A DNA stretch of 64,000 nt, taken from Novosphingobium sp. SG707. GTDB taxonomy: Bacteria > Pseudomonadota > Alphaproteobacteria > Sphingomonadales > Sphingomonadaceae. A program made the translations under genes and the position numbers. Below, one piece after another: positions 31,821 through 39,715 of the stretch. The notes beneath the pieces were generated by a model. It saw nothing but the letters and a program-made list of their open reading frames with translations, did no database searches and was not told the origin of the DNA. Every line of letters begins with the position of its first letter. The first letter of the stretch is position 1. Location of the stretch: NCBI RefSeq assembly GCF_012275515.1, contig NZ_JAAZQL010000001.1, positions 124,001-188,000 on the forward strand. The letters run 5' to 3'.

Positions 31821-33032
31821 TTAGAGATTGATCTCCCTGATAAAAAGGGCCGGGTCGACAAGCCAGCGCGCCATGGCATCCTTTGCCACATCGCCCACAC
31901 AGGTCTGCTCCCGGCCCTGCGCCAGAGCATCAAGAACCGCAGCCGCCAGACGGGCAGGCGCCACTTTCGGCGGGGGCAGGGACTGATGATCCGCATCATC
32001 GGTGGGGCCGGTAAAGACCGTGAGCACCCGAACACCGGTGGCGCGCATTTCATGACGCAGGCTTTGCACCAGCGAGAGCCGAGCCGATTCTGCCGCCGCG
32101 AACCCGGCAAATCCCGCGTCTCCCGCCAGCGCCTGAACCGAGATCAGATCGACGAAAGCCCCCTGGGGCCGCCCGGCCAGAATCGGAGCGGCGGCCCCGG
32201 CCAGACGCGAAAGGCCCATGGCGGATACTTCCAACGCAAACTGCTGCTCGGCCAGGGTTGCGTTCCGGCTGACGCCCCCATCGCGAACGTAGCGCGCTGT
32301 ATTGATGACAATGTCGAGCGGGCGCTCAATCATCCCCAGCACCGCAGCAACCGAGGCCGTATCGGTAAGATCAAGCCGAACAATCTGCACCGCATCGTGG
32401 CCCAGTATGGCATCATCGGCATCCGTCGCCGACGCGGACAGCCCCGCCACCACCAGCCCCGCCCCCGCCTGCGTCAAGGCGCGAACCATCGCGCGCCCCA
32501 TCGCATGGGCGGCATCGCTGACCAAAACCGTGCGGCCCGCAACCGGAACGACAAATTCGCGCCATTGCCGGTCGCTCTGCGGATCATTCATATCGGACAT
32601 TCCCCCGGCCGGAAGAGCGAACAGGGCGGCATTGCCCCCGCGATCAAGCATCAGGCGCATCACGGCCCGCATACCGGGCTTTAAGGCGCCATGAAGATGG
32701 GCCATGGCCACCGGCCCGGCGTCCAATTGCACCGTGCCCATGCGCCAAGGCAAATGGGCCCGGAAATAAGGATCGGTCGAGACATGGATCGCGGTCTGGC
32801 TGACGATGCGGGCGCCAGCCGATTGGTCGGCCCATGCCAGTTCGCCCCAACATTGCGGGCAGGCATCGCGCGGCGGCCAAGCCACTGCGGCGCAGGCCAT
32901 GCAGGACTGAAGCATGAAGCGCCCCTGCGCCGTGCGGGCCGAAAGGGCGTGCATCGCCCGGCTGCGGGTGCCGGGAGGCACATGCTGGACCTGCACCGCA
33001 GGCTCGCGGTTTTCATGAGGCGGATGTGTCAT
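31821..33032 (-). CDS. DUF35 (Zn ribbon/OB fold) fused to a degenerate SDR domain
   Basis: A 403-residue fusion. Residues about 35-150 match the DUF35 rubredoxin-like/OB-fold protein that partners thiolase-like enzymes: CMAC and CPQC form an intact zinc ribbon, then RIVSQTAIHVST and PWRMGTVQLDAGP. Residues about 170-400 are an SDR-like Rossmann domain. Its nucleotide loop is SDAAHAMGRA, and YxxxK reads FAAAE, so Tyr and Lys are both lost. The ATG overlaps the thiolase stop (ATGA). In steroid degradation, DUF35 proteins such as ChsH2 bind acyl-CoA for the Ltp2 aldolase; the same role is plausible here. The catalytically weak SDR tail may be structural. Confidence 0.85.
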   Translation of the reverse strand: MTHPPHENREPAVQVQHVPPGTRSRAMHALSARTAQGRFMLQSCMACAAVAWPPRDACPQCWGELAWADQSAGARIVSQTAIHVSTDPYFRAHLPWRMGTVQLDAGPVAMAHLHGALKPGMRAVMRLMLDRGGNAALFALPAGGMSDMNDPQSDRQWREFVVPVAGRTVLVSDAAHAMGRAMVRALTQAGAGLVVAGLSASATDADDAILGHDAVQIVRLDLTDTASVAAVLGMIERPLDIVINTARYVRDGGVSRNATLAEQQFALEVSAMGLSRLAGAAAPILAGRPQGAFVDLISVQALAGDAGFAGFAAAESARLSLVQSLRHEMRATGVRVLTVFTGPTDDADHQSLPPPKVAPARLAAAVLDALAQGREQTCVGDVAKDAMARWLVDPALFIREINL

Positions 33033-34201
33033 CGCAGGGCCTTCAACAGAGCGGCAGCCGTACAGACGCCGCGATCGTAATTCACCAGACCAAACCCCGA
33101 TATGGCGGCAATCCCGGCGTCGGGCACCTGTGCGCCCAGTGGGCAATGCAGAATTTGCCGCAACCCTTCGGTCACATTCTGAAAGCCCCCCGCAGCGCCC
33201 GCCTGTCCGGCAGACAATTGGCCGCCATTGGTGTTAAGCGGCAGATCTCCGCCGATCTCGAAATCGGTCCGGCGGATGAAATCGACAATCTCTTCTTTGG
33301 CGCAGAAGCCCAGGTCGACAAGCTGCATGGCCACGATCACCGGATAATCATCATAGACCTGCAGGCAATCCACATCCCCCGGACCGATTCCGGCCATCGT
33401 CCACAGATCGTCAATATCCATGGCCCAACCGCCGCGCCGCTGCACAGGGTCTTCATGATAGGCATTGTGGCGCTCAATGGTGCCCAGAATACCCGCCCCG
33501 GCCAGCCCGCGCGCGGCGGCGATTTCGGGCGTGGTGACAATAAAGGCTTCCGCCCCGGCGCAGGGCATGACGCAATCGAACAGGTGCACCGGATCGGCAA
33601 TGGGCCGCGCGGCAAGATAAGTCTCCATCGTCAGCACGCCGCGCTGCAGGGCCAGAGGGTTTGATGCGGCATTGGCGCGCTGGGCCAGACACAACCTGCC
33701 GAAATCGGTGCGCTCAACGCCGGTTTCACGCATCCACGCATCCGTGATCAGGGCAAAAGTGGCATTGGGCCCGCCAAAGCCATAGGGATAGACCGCATCC
33801 TGGGAAAAGCGTGAAAAAGCCGAGAGGCCCTGGCGGAAACTGTCAATCTGATTGGTATCGGCGGCAAGACACACCACCACTTCGGCATCGCCGCATTGCA
33901 CCGCCCGCGTGGCGCGGCGCAGAGCCATCACACCGCTGGCCCCGCCGGTGGGAATATGGTCCAGCCAGCGCGGTGTAAGACCCATATGCTGGGTCATGCC
34001 CACAGCGGTATCCGGCCCCGCAGAGAAACTGGAAAAGCAAAAGCCGTCAATATCAGCCGGACCAAAGCCCGTCTCGCGCGCCAGCAGCCGCAGCGCCGCG
34101 CCCGCCCACCAATGCGCCGGCTGGGGCGAAAAGCGCTGATACGGCACCGTGACCGGGGCGCAAACGACCACACCGTCATAGGCGGCGCGCGGCCGGCTCA
34201 T
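33029..34201 (-). CDS. thiolase-superfamily protein without nucleophilic Cys (Ltp2-like aldolase?)
   Basis: A 390-residue thiolase/SCP-x fold protein. The usual nucleophile loop (C-A-S-G) reads GGASGVMALR, so the Cys is Gly. The C-terminal region has DCLQVYDDYPVIVAMQL and NTNGGQLSAGQAGAAGG. Loss of the Cys and a partner DUF35 gene are features of the Ltp2 group, which carry out retro-aldol cleavage of acyl-CoA side chains with tyrosines as acid/base. The Tyr in VYDDYP is a candidate. It overlaps both neighbours by 4 bp, so subunits are probably made in equal amounts. It is not a normal degradative thiolase. Confidence 0.86.
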   Translation of the reverse strand: MSRPRAAYDGVVVCAPVTVPYQRFSPQPAHWWAGAALRLLARETGFGPADIDGFCFSSFSAGPDTAVGMTQHMGLTPRWLDHIPTGGASGVMALRRATRAVQCGDAEVVVCLAADTNQIDSFRQGLSAFSRFSQDAVYPYGFGGPNATFALITDAWMRETGVERTDFGRLCLAQRANAASNPLALQRGVLTMETYLAARPIADPVHLFDCVMPCAGAEAFIVTTPEIAAARGLAGAGILGTIERHNAYHEDPVQRRGGWAMDIDDLWTMAGIGPGDVDCLQVYDDYPVIVAMQLVDLGFCAKEEIVDFIRRTDFEIGGDLPLNTNGGQLSAGQAGAAGGFQNVTEGLRQILHCPLGAQVPDAGIAAISGFGLVNYDRGVCTAAALLKALR

Positions 34202-35814
34202 CCCTGACGCTTCTTCAACGCGCGCGTGTCATGAAAGCCGCCCCGCTCCATCATCGCGTCAACCTCGCCCTTCAGCGTGGCGCGCATGATCTTTTCGGTG
34301 GGCGTGCGCGGCAATTGTTCCACAAAACCGATCCAGCCGGGCACCTTGTAATAGGCCATGTTGTCCAGCCCCCAACGGGCGATGTCACCGGCCAGTTGTG
34401 CGCCATTGTCGGCAGGATCATTGGCCACGATCAAGGCCGCGACCTCATCGCCGCGTATGGCATCGGGCGTGGCGGCAACCGCCACTTCCCGAATGCCGGG
34501 ATGGCGCGCCAGAATGGTCTCCACCTCAACCGCAGCGATGTTCTCGCCCGATCGGCGGATGACATTCTTCTTGCGATCAACGAAATGCAGATCCCCATCA
34601 GCATCGCGCATCACGATATCGCCCGTATGAAACCAGCCCCCGGCCCATGCCTCGGCGGTTGCCTGCGGATTTTTGAGATATTCGCGGAAGAAGCCAAAAC
34701 GCGGGTCGCCTCCGGCATGGCGCACGAGCAATTCGCCGGGCACTTCATTGGGGCAATCGGCCTCCGTTTCATCGACAATGCGAATGGCAACGTCGGGCGT
34801 GGGACGGCCAAAGCAATTGGTGCCGACCTTGCGCGGCTCGCGATGGGCGCTGATAACCCCGCCGCTGCCGGTTTCAGTCATGGCCCAGGCCTCGATCAGG
34901 GGAAAACCGAAGCGCTGTTCAAAGGCGGCATGCAATTCGCGCGGCGAACCGGCGCCAAACCCGAAACGCACCGAATGGCGGCGATCCAGTTCGCTTTGCG
35001 GCGCCTTCATCAGCATCGCGGGCATCACGCCCAGATAGTGCAGACAGGTCGCCTTGCTTTGCCGCACCGAATCCCACCATGTCGTCGGGTGAAAACGGTC
35101 CAGCACCGTCAGACAGCCGCCCAGCGTAATCATGGCCATCAAGGACACCGCCAGCGCATTCATGTGAAACAGCGGCAATGGGGTGAGCATCCGCTCCTGC
35201 CCCGTGCGCAGGGCGATGAGGCCGCCCACGTCGCCATACCAGTCCCCCGAATACAGGAAATAGGTGTTGGTCAGCACGCATCCTTTGGGTTGACCGGTGG
35301 TGCCCGAGGTATAGAGCAGCGCGGCCTCGCTTTCCCAGTCGGGCGCCGCCGCAATCCGCTCATGGGGCGGCAGCGGAGGGAGCGGGCCATCAGGGGCGGC
35401 CGCCACCATCGGGCTGCCCGCAGCCGAGGCGGCGGCGGCCAGAGCATCAAGGCGGGCCGGTGTGGAAAAAGCAGCGCTCATCTCGGAATGGGCGATCAGA
35501 TATTCCAGCTCGGCCATGCGCAGATCCGGATTGATCGGCACGATCGAGGCGCCGAGGCTGTTGGCGGCCAGAAAGATCTCGATAAATTCCGGCCGATTTT
35601 CCAGCAACAGCCCCAGCCTTGTCCCCTTGCCGACACCGGCCTGAACCAGACCGGCGCGTCGTGCCGTCACGCGGGCCAGCATGTGCTCATAGGTGATCTC
35701 GCCTTGGGGAATGCCATAGACCTGCGCGGTTTCGGGCAGGATGTGGAGAAAAGGGTGATCCGGCCAATGGGCTGCTGTGGCGGAAAACCGCGAAAAGACA
35801 GTCTCAGCAGTCAT
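34198..35814 (-). CDS. AMP-forming acyl-CoA ligase
   Basis: A 538-residue ANL-family adenylate-forming enzyme. It has the P-loop-like YTSGTTGQPKGC near residue 170, EAWAMTETGSGG, GWFHTGDIVM and the hinge DRKKNVIRRSGENIAAVEVE with the catalytic Lys region near the C terminus (PRTPTEKIMR). It activates a carboxylate to acyl-CoA. GGAG is spaced correctly for the ATG at 35814. It is the first gene of a coupled ligase, thiolase-like, DUF35-SDR operon, probably degrading a branched or cyclic acid side chain. The upstream MarR pair is a likely control. Confidence 0.92.
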   Translation of the reverse strand: MTAETVFSRFSATAAHWPDHPFLHILPETAQVYGIPQGEITYEHMLARVTARRAGLVQAGVGKGTRLGLLLENRPEFIEIFLAANSLGASIVPINPDLRMAELEYLIAHSEMSAAFSTPARLDALAAAASAAGSPMVAAAPDGPLPPLPPHERIAAAPDWESEAALLYTSGTTGQPKGCVLTNTYFLYSGDWYGDVGGLIALRTGQERMLTPLPLFHMNALAVSLMAMITLGGCLTVLDRFHPTTWWDSVRQSKATCLHYLGVMPAMLMKAPQSELDRRHSVRFGFGAGSPRELHAAFEQRFGFPLIEAWAMTETGSGGVISAHREPRKVGTNCFGRPTPDVAIRIVDETEADCPNEVPGELLVRHAGGDPRFGFFREYLKNPQATAEAWAGGWFHTGDIVMRDADGDLHFVDRKKNVIRRSGENIAAVEVETILARHPGIREVAVAATPDAIRGDEVAALIVANDPADNGAQLAGDIARWGLDNMAYYKVPGWIGFVEQLPRTPTEKIMRATLKGEVDAMMERGGFHDTRALKKRQG

Positions 35815-35895
35815 GGCGATCATCTCCAGAAATATTCTGGTGCATATGTTTATATGTAAAATATAACCTGTCAAGCGCGGTCTGGACGGACAAAT

Positions 35896-36360
35896 TCAGC
35901 CCTGGCCGCCCCGCAGATTGCCGATCATGGCCGCCAGAACCCGCCCACACACCGCCAGATCGCCCGCATCAATCCCTGCGGTGAGCGAGGCCCTGTGCCG
36001 CTCCATCAACGGCCAGACCGCCAGCATTTTGGCCCGCCCGGCGGCCGTCAGGACGACTTCGCGCCGCCGCTGATCCCCGACAGGCGTGCGCCGCTCAAGC
36101 AACCCGGCGTTCACCATGGCATCAATGGTGCGGCTGGTGGTGGATTGTTCGGAAAAGCTGCGCGCCGCAATCTCGCTGATGGTCAGCCCGTCTTCGATCG
36201 ACAGCACCGTCAACGTGCGCACCATCAGCAGAGAGAGGCCGGTGGGCTCCAACAAACGGGCCTGATCGGCCTGCCCCAGACTGGCGAGATGGTTGATGAC
36301 ATAGCTGGGATGGTGCTCGAGATCCTCTTGCAAAGTCGGCAGGTCGCACCGGCCCGTCAT
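35896..36360 (-). CDS. MarR-family regulator 1 of a coupled pair
   Basis: A 154-residue MarR winged helix: LSLLMVRTLTVLSIEDGLTISEIAARSFSEQSTTSRTIDAM as helix-turn-helix, then LLERRTPVGDQRRREVVLT as the wing. It overlaps the following MarR gene upstream by 4 bp (ATGA). It lies 81 bp before the CoA ligase in the same direction, so the regulators may lie at the head of the same transcript. Confidence 0.87.
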   Translation of the reverse strand: MTGRCDLPTLQEDLEHHPSYVINHLASLGQADQARLLEPTGLSLLMVRTLTVLSIEDGLTISEIAARSFSEQSTTSRTIDAMVNAGLLERRTPVGDQRRREVVLTAAGRAKMLAVWPLMERHRASLTAGIDAGDLAVCGRVLAAMIGNLRGGQG

Positions 36361-36815
36361 GGCACCACCGCGTTCATGCGGCGCAACAGCAGCAACGCAC
36401 TATCCAGCTCATCTTCCGAAAGCTTGCCCAACCAGTCGCGCAAGACGCCATCATGCATGACCTGCGCCGCCAAAAATGTCTCTCTGCCTTGCGGCAACAA
36501 TCGAATAATGAAGGAACGCCGGTCCGTGATCGAGGATTCTCGAACGATAAGCCCATCATCCAGCAATCGCCGCGTCAGGCCGGTGACATTGCCGCCGGTC
36601 ACCTTCAACTCGCTCGTCAACTCGCCAAGTGTACGCCCGTCCGGCGCATCCACCAGTTGAGCCAGAACGTCATATTTCGCCAAGGTGATACCATAATCGC
36701 GCAGCATCTGACGATTCAGCCGATTGTAGATTTTACCATAGAGCGATAGCAGAGCCATCCAGACATGCGCTTCAACAGGGCGCTGGGCACCCGCCAGATC
36801 ATGCATTTTGTTCAT
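36357..36815 (-). CDS. MarR-family regulator 2 of a coupled pair
   Basis: A 152-residue MarR protein: YGITLAKYDVLAQLVDAPDGRTLGELTSELKVTGGNVTGLTRRL and the wing LIVRESSITDRRSFIIRL. The ATG at 36815 is preferred over a GTG at 36818. It is the first gene, and the other MarR begins inside its stop. Members of this type often bind aromatic or acyl-CoA ligands. Two different MarR proteins made in step suggest a heterodimer or a two-signal switch (inference). Confidence 0.87.
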   Translation of the reverse strand: MNKMHDLAGAQRPVEAHVWMALLSLYGKIYNRLNRQMLRDYGITLAKYDVLAQLVDAPDGRTLGELTSELKVTGGNVTGLTRRLLDDGLIVRESSITDRRSFIIRLLPQGRETFLAAQVMHDGVLRDWLGKLSEDELDSALLLLRRMNAVVP

Positions 36816-37027
36816 CACCCATTTTCTATCGCATCCATCGGATCAAGTCCAATCGGGACGACCGCGATGTTGATTGCAACTGAGAATTGGCTCTGATTCA
36901 TATGTGGAACGGCCCGGTTAGCCCGGAAAATTCACCGAGGGTTGACGGATGCGGCATAAAATTCTGATTTAACGTATGATTTTCTGCCTGCACCGACCAT
37001 CGTTATTTCTGGAGAGCCGCACCCGCC

Positions 37028-37388
37028 ATGGACGATCCTACGCTGCCGTTGGCCAGTTTGTCATCCGTTTCCGGCAAGCGCCTGGACGCCGGATTTGACG
37101 GCGGCATGCTCTCCTCCGATGGCGGTTAGATACTGCTGCGCGAGGTCGAGCAATATGCGTTTCCTTCCGCACGGTGCCCAAACGCATTGTTCTCGACATT
37201 GACGGCACTTCGACGCTGTCCATGGCGGTCAGCAATTGCGCCTGTTCAACGCTCATCACGATGAATATTGGCTTCCAGCCCATCGTCGTGTTCGATGGCG
37301 AGGGGCGCTTCATCATCGCCTTGCTGCGTCCGGCCAAACGGCCCGATGCAAGGAAATCAGGGATTTCCTGCGCCGCTTGTTGCGCGCG
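37028..37388 (+). pseudogene. IS1380-family transposase remnant
   Basis: The ATG at 37028 opens DDPTLPLASL and then FDGGMLSSDGG, the N-terminal signature of IS1380 transposases. An in-frame TAG at 37127-37129 replaces the next residue before ILLREVEQ. Further on, IVLDID, FDAVHGGQQLRLFNAH, GFQPIVVFDGEGRF and EIRDFLRRLLRAM appear in alternating frames, so there are several frameshifts. Only the N-terminal third survives. It stops where an unrelated hydrolase fragment begins at 37388. It is clearly non-functional. Confidence 0.85.
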
Positions 37389-37603
37389 ATGAGGACGGCA
37401 CTTACAGTTGGAAATTCGACCCGTGGCTCAACATCTGCCCGGTGCTCGACATGCCCGAGGCCGAGGTGAAGGCTATGTGGGAAGCCATTACCTGCCCGAT
37501 ACTGCTGTTCTATGGCGCGGATTCATGGGCTTCCAACCCTGCCGAGGATGGTCGTCTGGCCCATTTCCAAAATGCCGAGGATGCCCTTTTGGATCGTCCT
37601 TAA
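37388..37603 (+). pseudogene. alpha/beta-hydrolase fragment
   Basis: An open stretch beginning DEDGTYSWKFDPWLN and running through MWEAITCPILLFYGADSWASNP. This is the region around the catalytic Asp of alpha/beta-hydrolases. It has no start of its own and no lid, oxyanion or Ser-elbow part, and it ends after QNAED where the His-containing end should follow. It is fused directly to the IS remnant. It is a leftover from deletion or recombination. Confidence 0.7.
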
Positions 37604-37785
37604 CCCCACATCATCCGCTGCCTTGCCCGACAGGTTCTCCACCAGAGCCGAAGACCAGAAAAAGCCGAAGATCAGGTTGAATAGCGCGACGATCTGAAGG
37701 GTCAGCACATCACTGCCAGCCTCGATCCTGGCCTTGGTGTTGATGCGCCGGCCATAGTCGGCAAGTTTGTTGATCCAACCCGTCG
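37590..37785 (-). other. unidentified broken coding fragment
   Basis: A minus-strand frame of about 65 residues (includes TKARIEAGSDVLTLQIVALF and FWSSALVENLSGK) between the hydrolase fragment and the nitroreductase fragment. It has no start at the fragment edge and I do not recognise the family. Its place between two truncated genes suggests another remnant, but it could be non-coding. Confidence 0.3.
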
Positions 37786-37789
37786 CTCG

Positions 37790-38159
37790 GCGCACTCGCC
37801 TCATCGGCGATCAGCCCTGCCCGCGCCAGATCGGCCACGAACAGCAGGATCAGCTGAGCATGTTCGATATGCTTCTGCCCACCCGCCAGCCGGGCCAGTT
37901 CCTTGCGTTTTTCCTCATCCTCAACCGCCACCACGCTCCACAATTGCAGATTGGACGAGGTGGCCGCGCTTTGCGCCGCCGCGACGAGCGTGGGGATCAG
38001 CTCGAAGGGCAGCGGATCGGGGCGAAACCCGCGCACCGTGCGATGATCAAGCAGCCGGGCAATCGTGTCATTCCACAGGATGCGCTCGGGCGCGGCAGAA
38101 CGATAGCAGCGGGCCAGCGCCACATGAGCGGCCAGCGAAACGGAGTCTTCAAGCGCCAT
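37790..38159 (-). pseudogene. nitroreductase-family flavoprotein, C-terminally truncated
   Basis: An intact start: GGAGGTGCC precedes the ATG at 38159. About 120 residues follow, with MALEDSVSLAAHVALA, RTVRGF, QSAATSSNLQLWSVVAVED, and GGQKHIEHAQLILLFVADLA. This is the N-terminal half of an NADPH-dependent FMN nitroreductase (NfsA/FRP-like). After DEASA at about 37795 the frame runs into unrelated sequence and stops at 37710. The FMN-binding C-terminal half is missing, so the protein should be inactive. Confidence 0.8.
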
Positions 38160-38380
38160 GGGCACCTCCAAGGGATTGATCCTCAACGCCACCGGATAGC
38201 GCCCAGCGCCTCGCCCGTCCTATGATGCCGACCTGCATTCCTATTGAGATTTCTGAGGCCATCCCGCCTGTCGGCCAATTGCGCCGAAACTTCTCATAAG
38301 CCTATCAGCAGCTCTCGTTTTCATCGCGCCGCGCCGGGCCCCATCCTTGGCGCCATTCAGCAACCGCGAGAGAACCACCC

Positions 38381-39715
38381 ATGAGCCAGACCCGCCAACT
38401 TCATTTGGGCGCCATCCTCGAAGGCGTCGGCACCGATCAGAACAGTTGGCGCGATCCGGCGCTGCCCTCGGACGCCAGCGTCAATATCGACTGGTATATC
38501 GAGAATGCGAAGAAGGCCGAGGCATCGCTCTTCGACCTCGTGTTCATCGTCGACAGCCCCTATATCACGCCCGACACCGCGCCCCATTTCCTCAACCGGC
38601 TCGAACCGCTGACGCTACTCTCGGCGCTGGCCACACATACCAGCCGGATCGGTCTGGTCGGCACGCTGACCACATCCTATTGGGAGCCCTATAATGTCGC
38701 GCGTCAGTTCGGCAGCCTTGACCATATCAGTCGGGGCCGCGCGGGGTGGAATGTGGTCACCACCGGGCTTGAGGGCGCGGCGCGCAATTACGGGCGCGAC
38801 GAGCATTTCGACCATGCCGAACGCTATGACCGTGCGCTGGAATTTGTCCGCGTGGTGCAGGGCTTGTGGGACAGCTATGAGGATGATGCCTTCCCCCGCG
38901 ACAAGGCGGCGGGTCTGTTCCTCGACAAGGCCAAGCTGCACAAGCTCAACCACAAGGGTAAATTCTTCCGCGTCGATGGCCCCCTTGCCCTGCAACGCAG
39001 CGCGCAGGGCCAGCCAGTGATCTTTCAGGCGGGCGACAGCGATGCGGGCCGTAACCTTGGCGCCCAGATCGCCGACGGCGCCTTTGCCGCAGCGCAAGAT
39101 TTCGAGGCGGGCCAACAGTATTACGCCGACCTGAAAACCCGCGCCGCCGCGCTGGGGCGCAATCCCGATCATATCGTGGTCCTGCCCGGCCTGTTCCCCA
39201 CGCTGGCCGACACCGACGAGGAAGCAGCCCGCCTCCACGCTTCACAGGAGGAAGCGCTCAGCCTCGACAAGCTGCTGGTGCAATTGGGCCGCGCCTTCAA
39301 CTATCATGATTTCCGCCAGTATGACCCCGACGCACCCTTCCCCGATCTGACCGGCGTCACGCTCAACAGCTATAAGGGCCATGCCGAAAAGATCATCCGC
39401 GTGGCGCGCGAAAAGGGCTACACGCTGCGTGAGGCGGCATGGCACCTTGGCCGCTGGAAATCGCCCTTCATCGGCGGGCCGGAAACCGTGGCCGACGTGA
39501 TCGAGCGCTGGTTCACCGGCCGCGCCGCCGACGGGTTCAACCTGCGCGTCACCAACCCGCGCGATTTCCAGATCTTCCGTGAGCGCGTCGTCCCGATCCT
39601 GCAAAGGCGCGGCCTGTTCCGCACCCGCTATCAGGCCGACACTCTGCGCGGCCATCTGGGCCTGCCTGTGCCGGAAAACCGCAACGCCGCGCCGCTGGCC
39701 GAGGCGGCCGAGTAA
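38381..39715 (+). CDS. FMNH2-dependent monooxygenase, NtaA/SnaA/DszA group (copy 1)
   Basis: A 444-residue LLM-class flavin monooxygenase. It starts LHLGAILEGVG and has [49 protein letters not shown] and [18 protein letters not shown], all typical of the DszA/NtaA/SnaA branch that opens C-S or C-N bonds using FMNH2 from a separate reductase. A closely related paralogue lies at 42637. Its stop overlaps the AprA-like gene start by one base, so three plus-strand genes form an operon. The organosulfur context points to a sulfone or similar substrate. Confidence 0.92.
   Translation: MSQTRQLHLGAILEGVGTDQNSWRDPALPSDASVNIDWYIENAKKAEASLFDLVFIVDSPYITPDTAPHFLNRLEPLTLLSALATHTSRIGLVGTLTTSYWEPYNVARQFGSLDHISRGRAGWNVVTTGLEGAARNYGRDEHFDHAERYDRALEFVRVVQGLWDSYEDDAFPRDKAAGLFLDKAKLHKLNHKGKFFRVDGPLALQRSAQGQPVIFQAGDSDAGRNLGAQIADGAFAAAQDFEAGQQYYADLKTRAAALGRNPDHIVVLPGLFPTLADTDEEAARLHASQEEALSLDKLLVQLGRAFNYHDFRQYDPDAPFPDLTGVTLNSYKGHAEKIIRVAREKGYTLREAAWHLGRWKSPFIGGPETVADVIERWFTGRAADGFNLRVTNPRDFQIFRERVVPILQRRGLFRTRYQADTLRGHLGLPVPENRNAAPLAEAAE

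Noticed and set aside
36819..37027. Left end and inverted repeat of the IS1380 remnant
   Set aside because: No clear terminal inverted repeat or target duplication could be matched because the right end is deleted.
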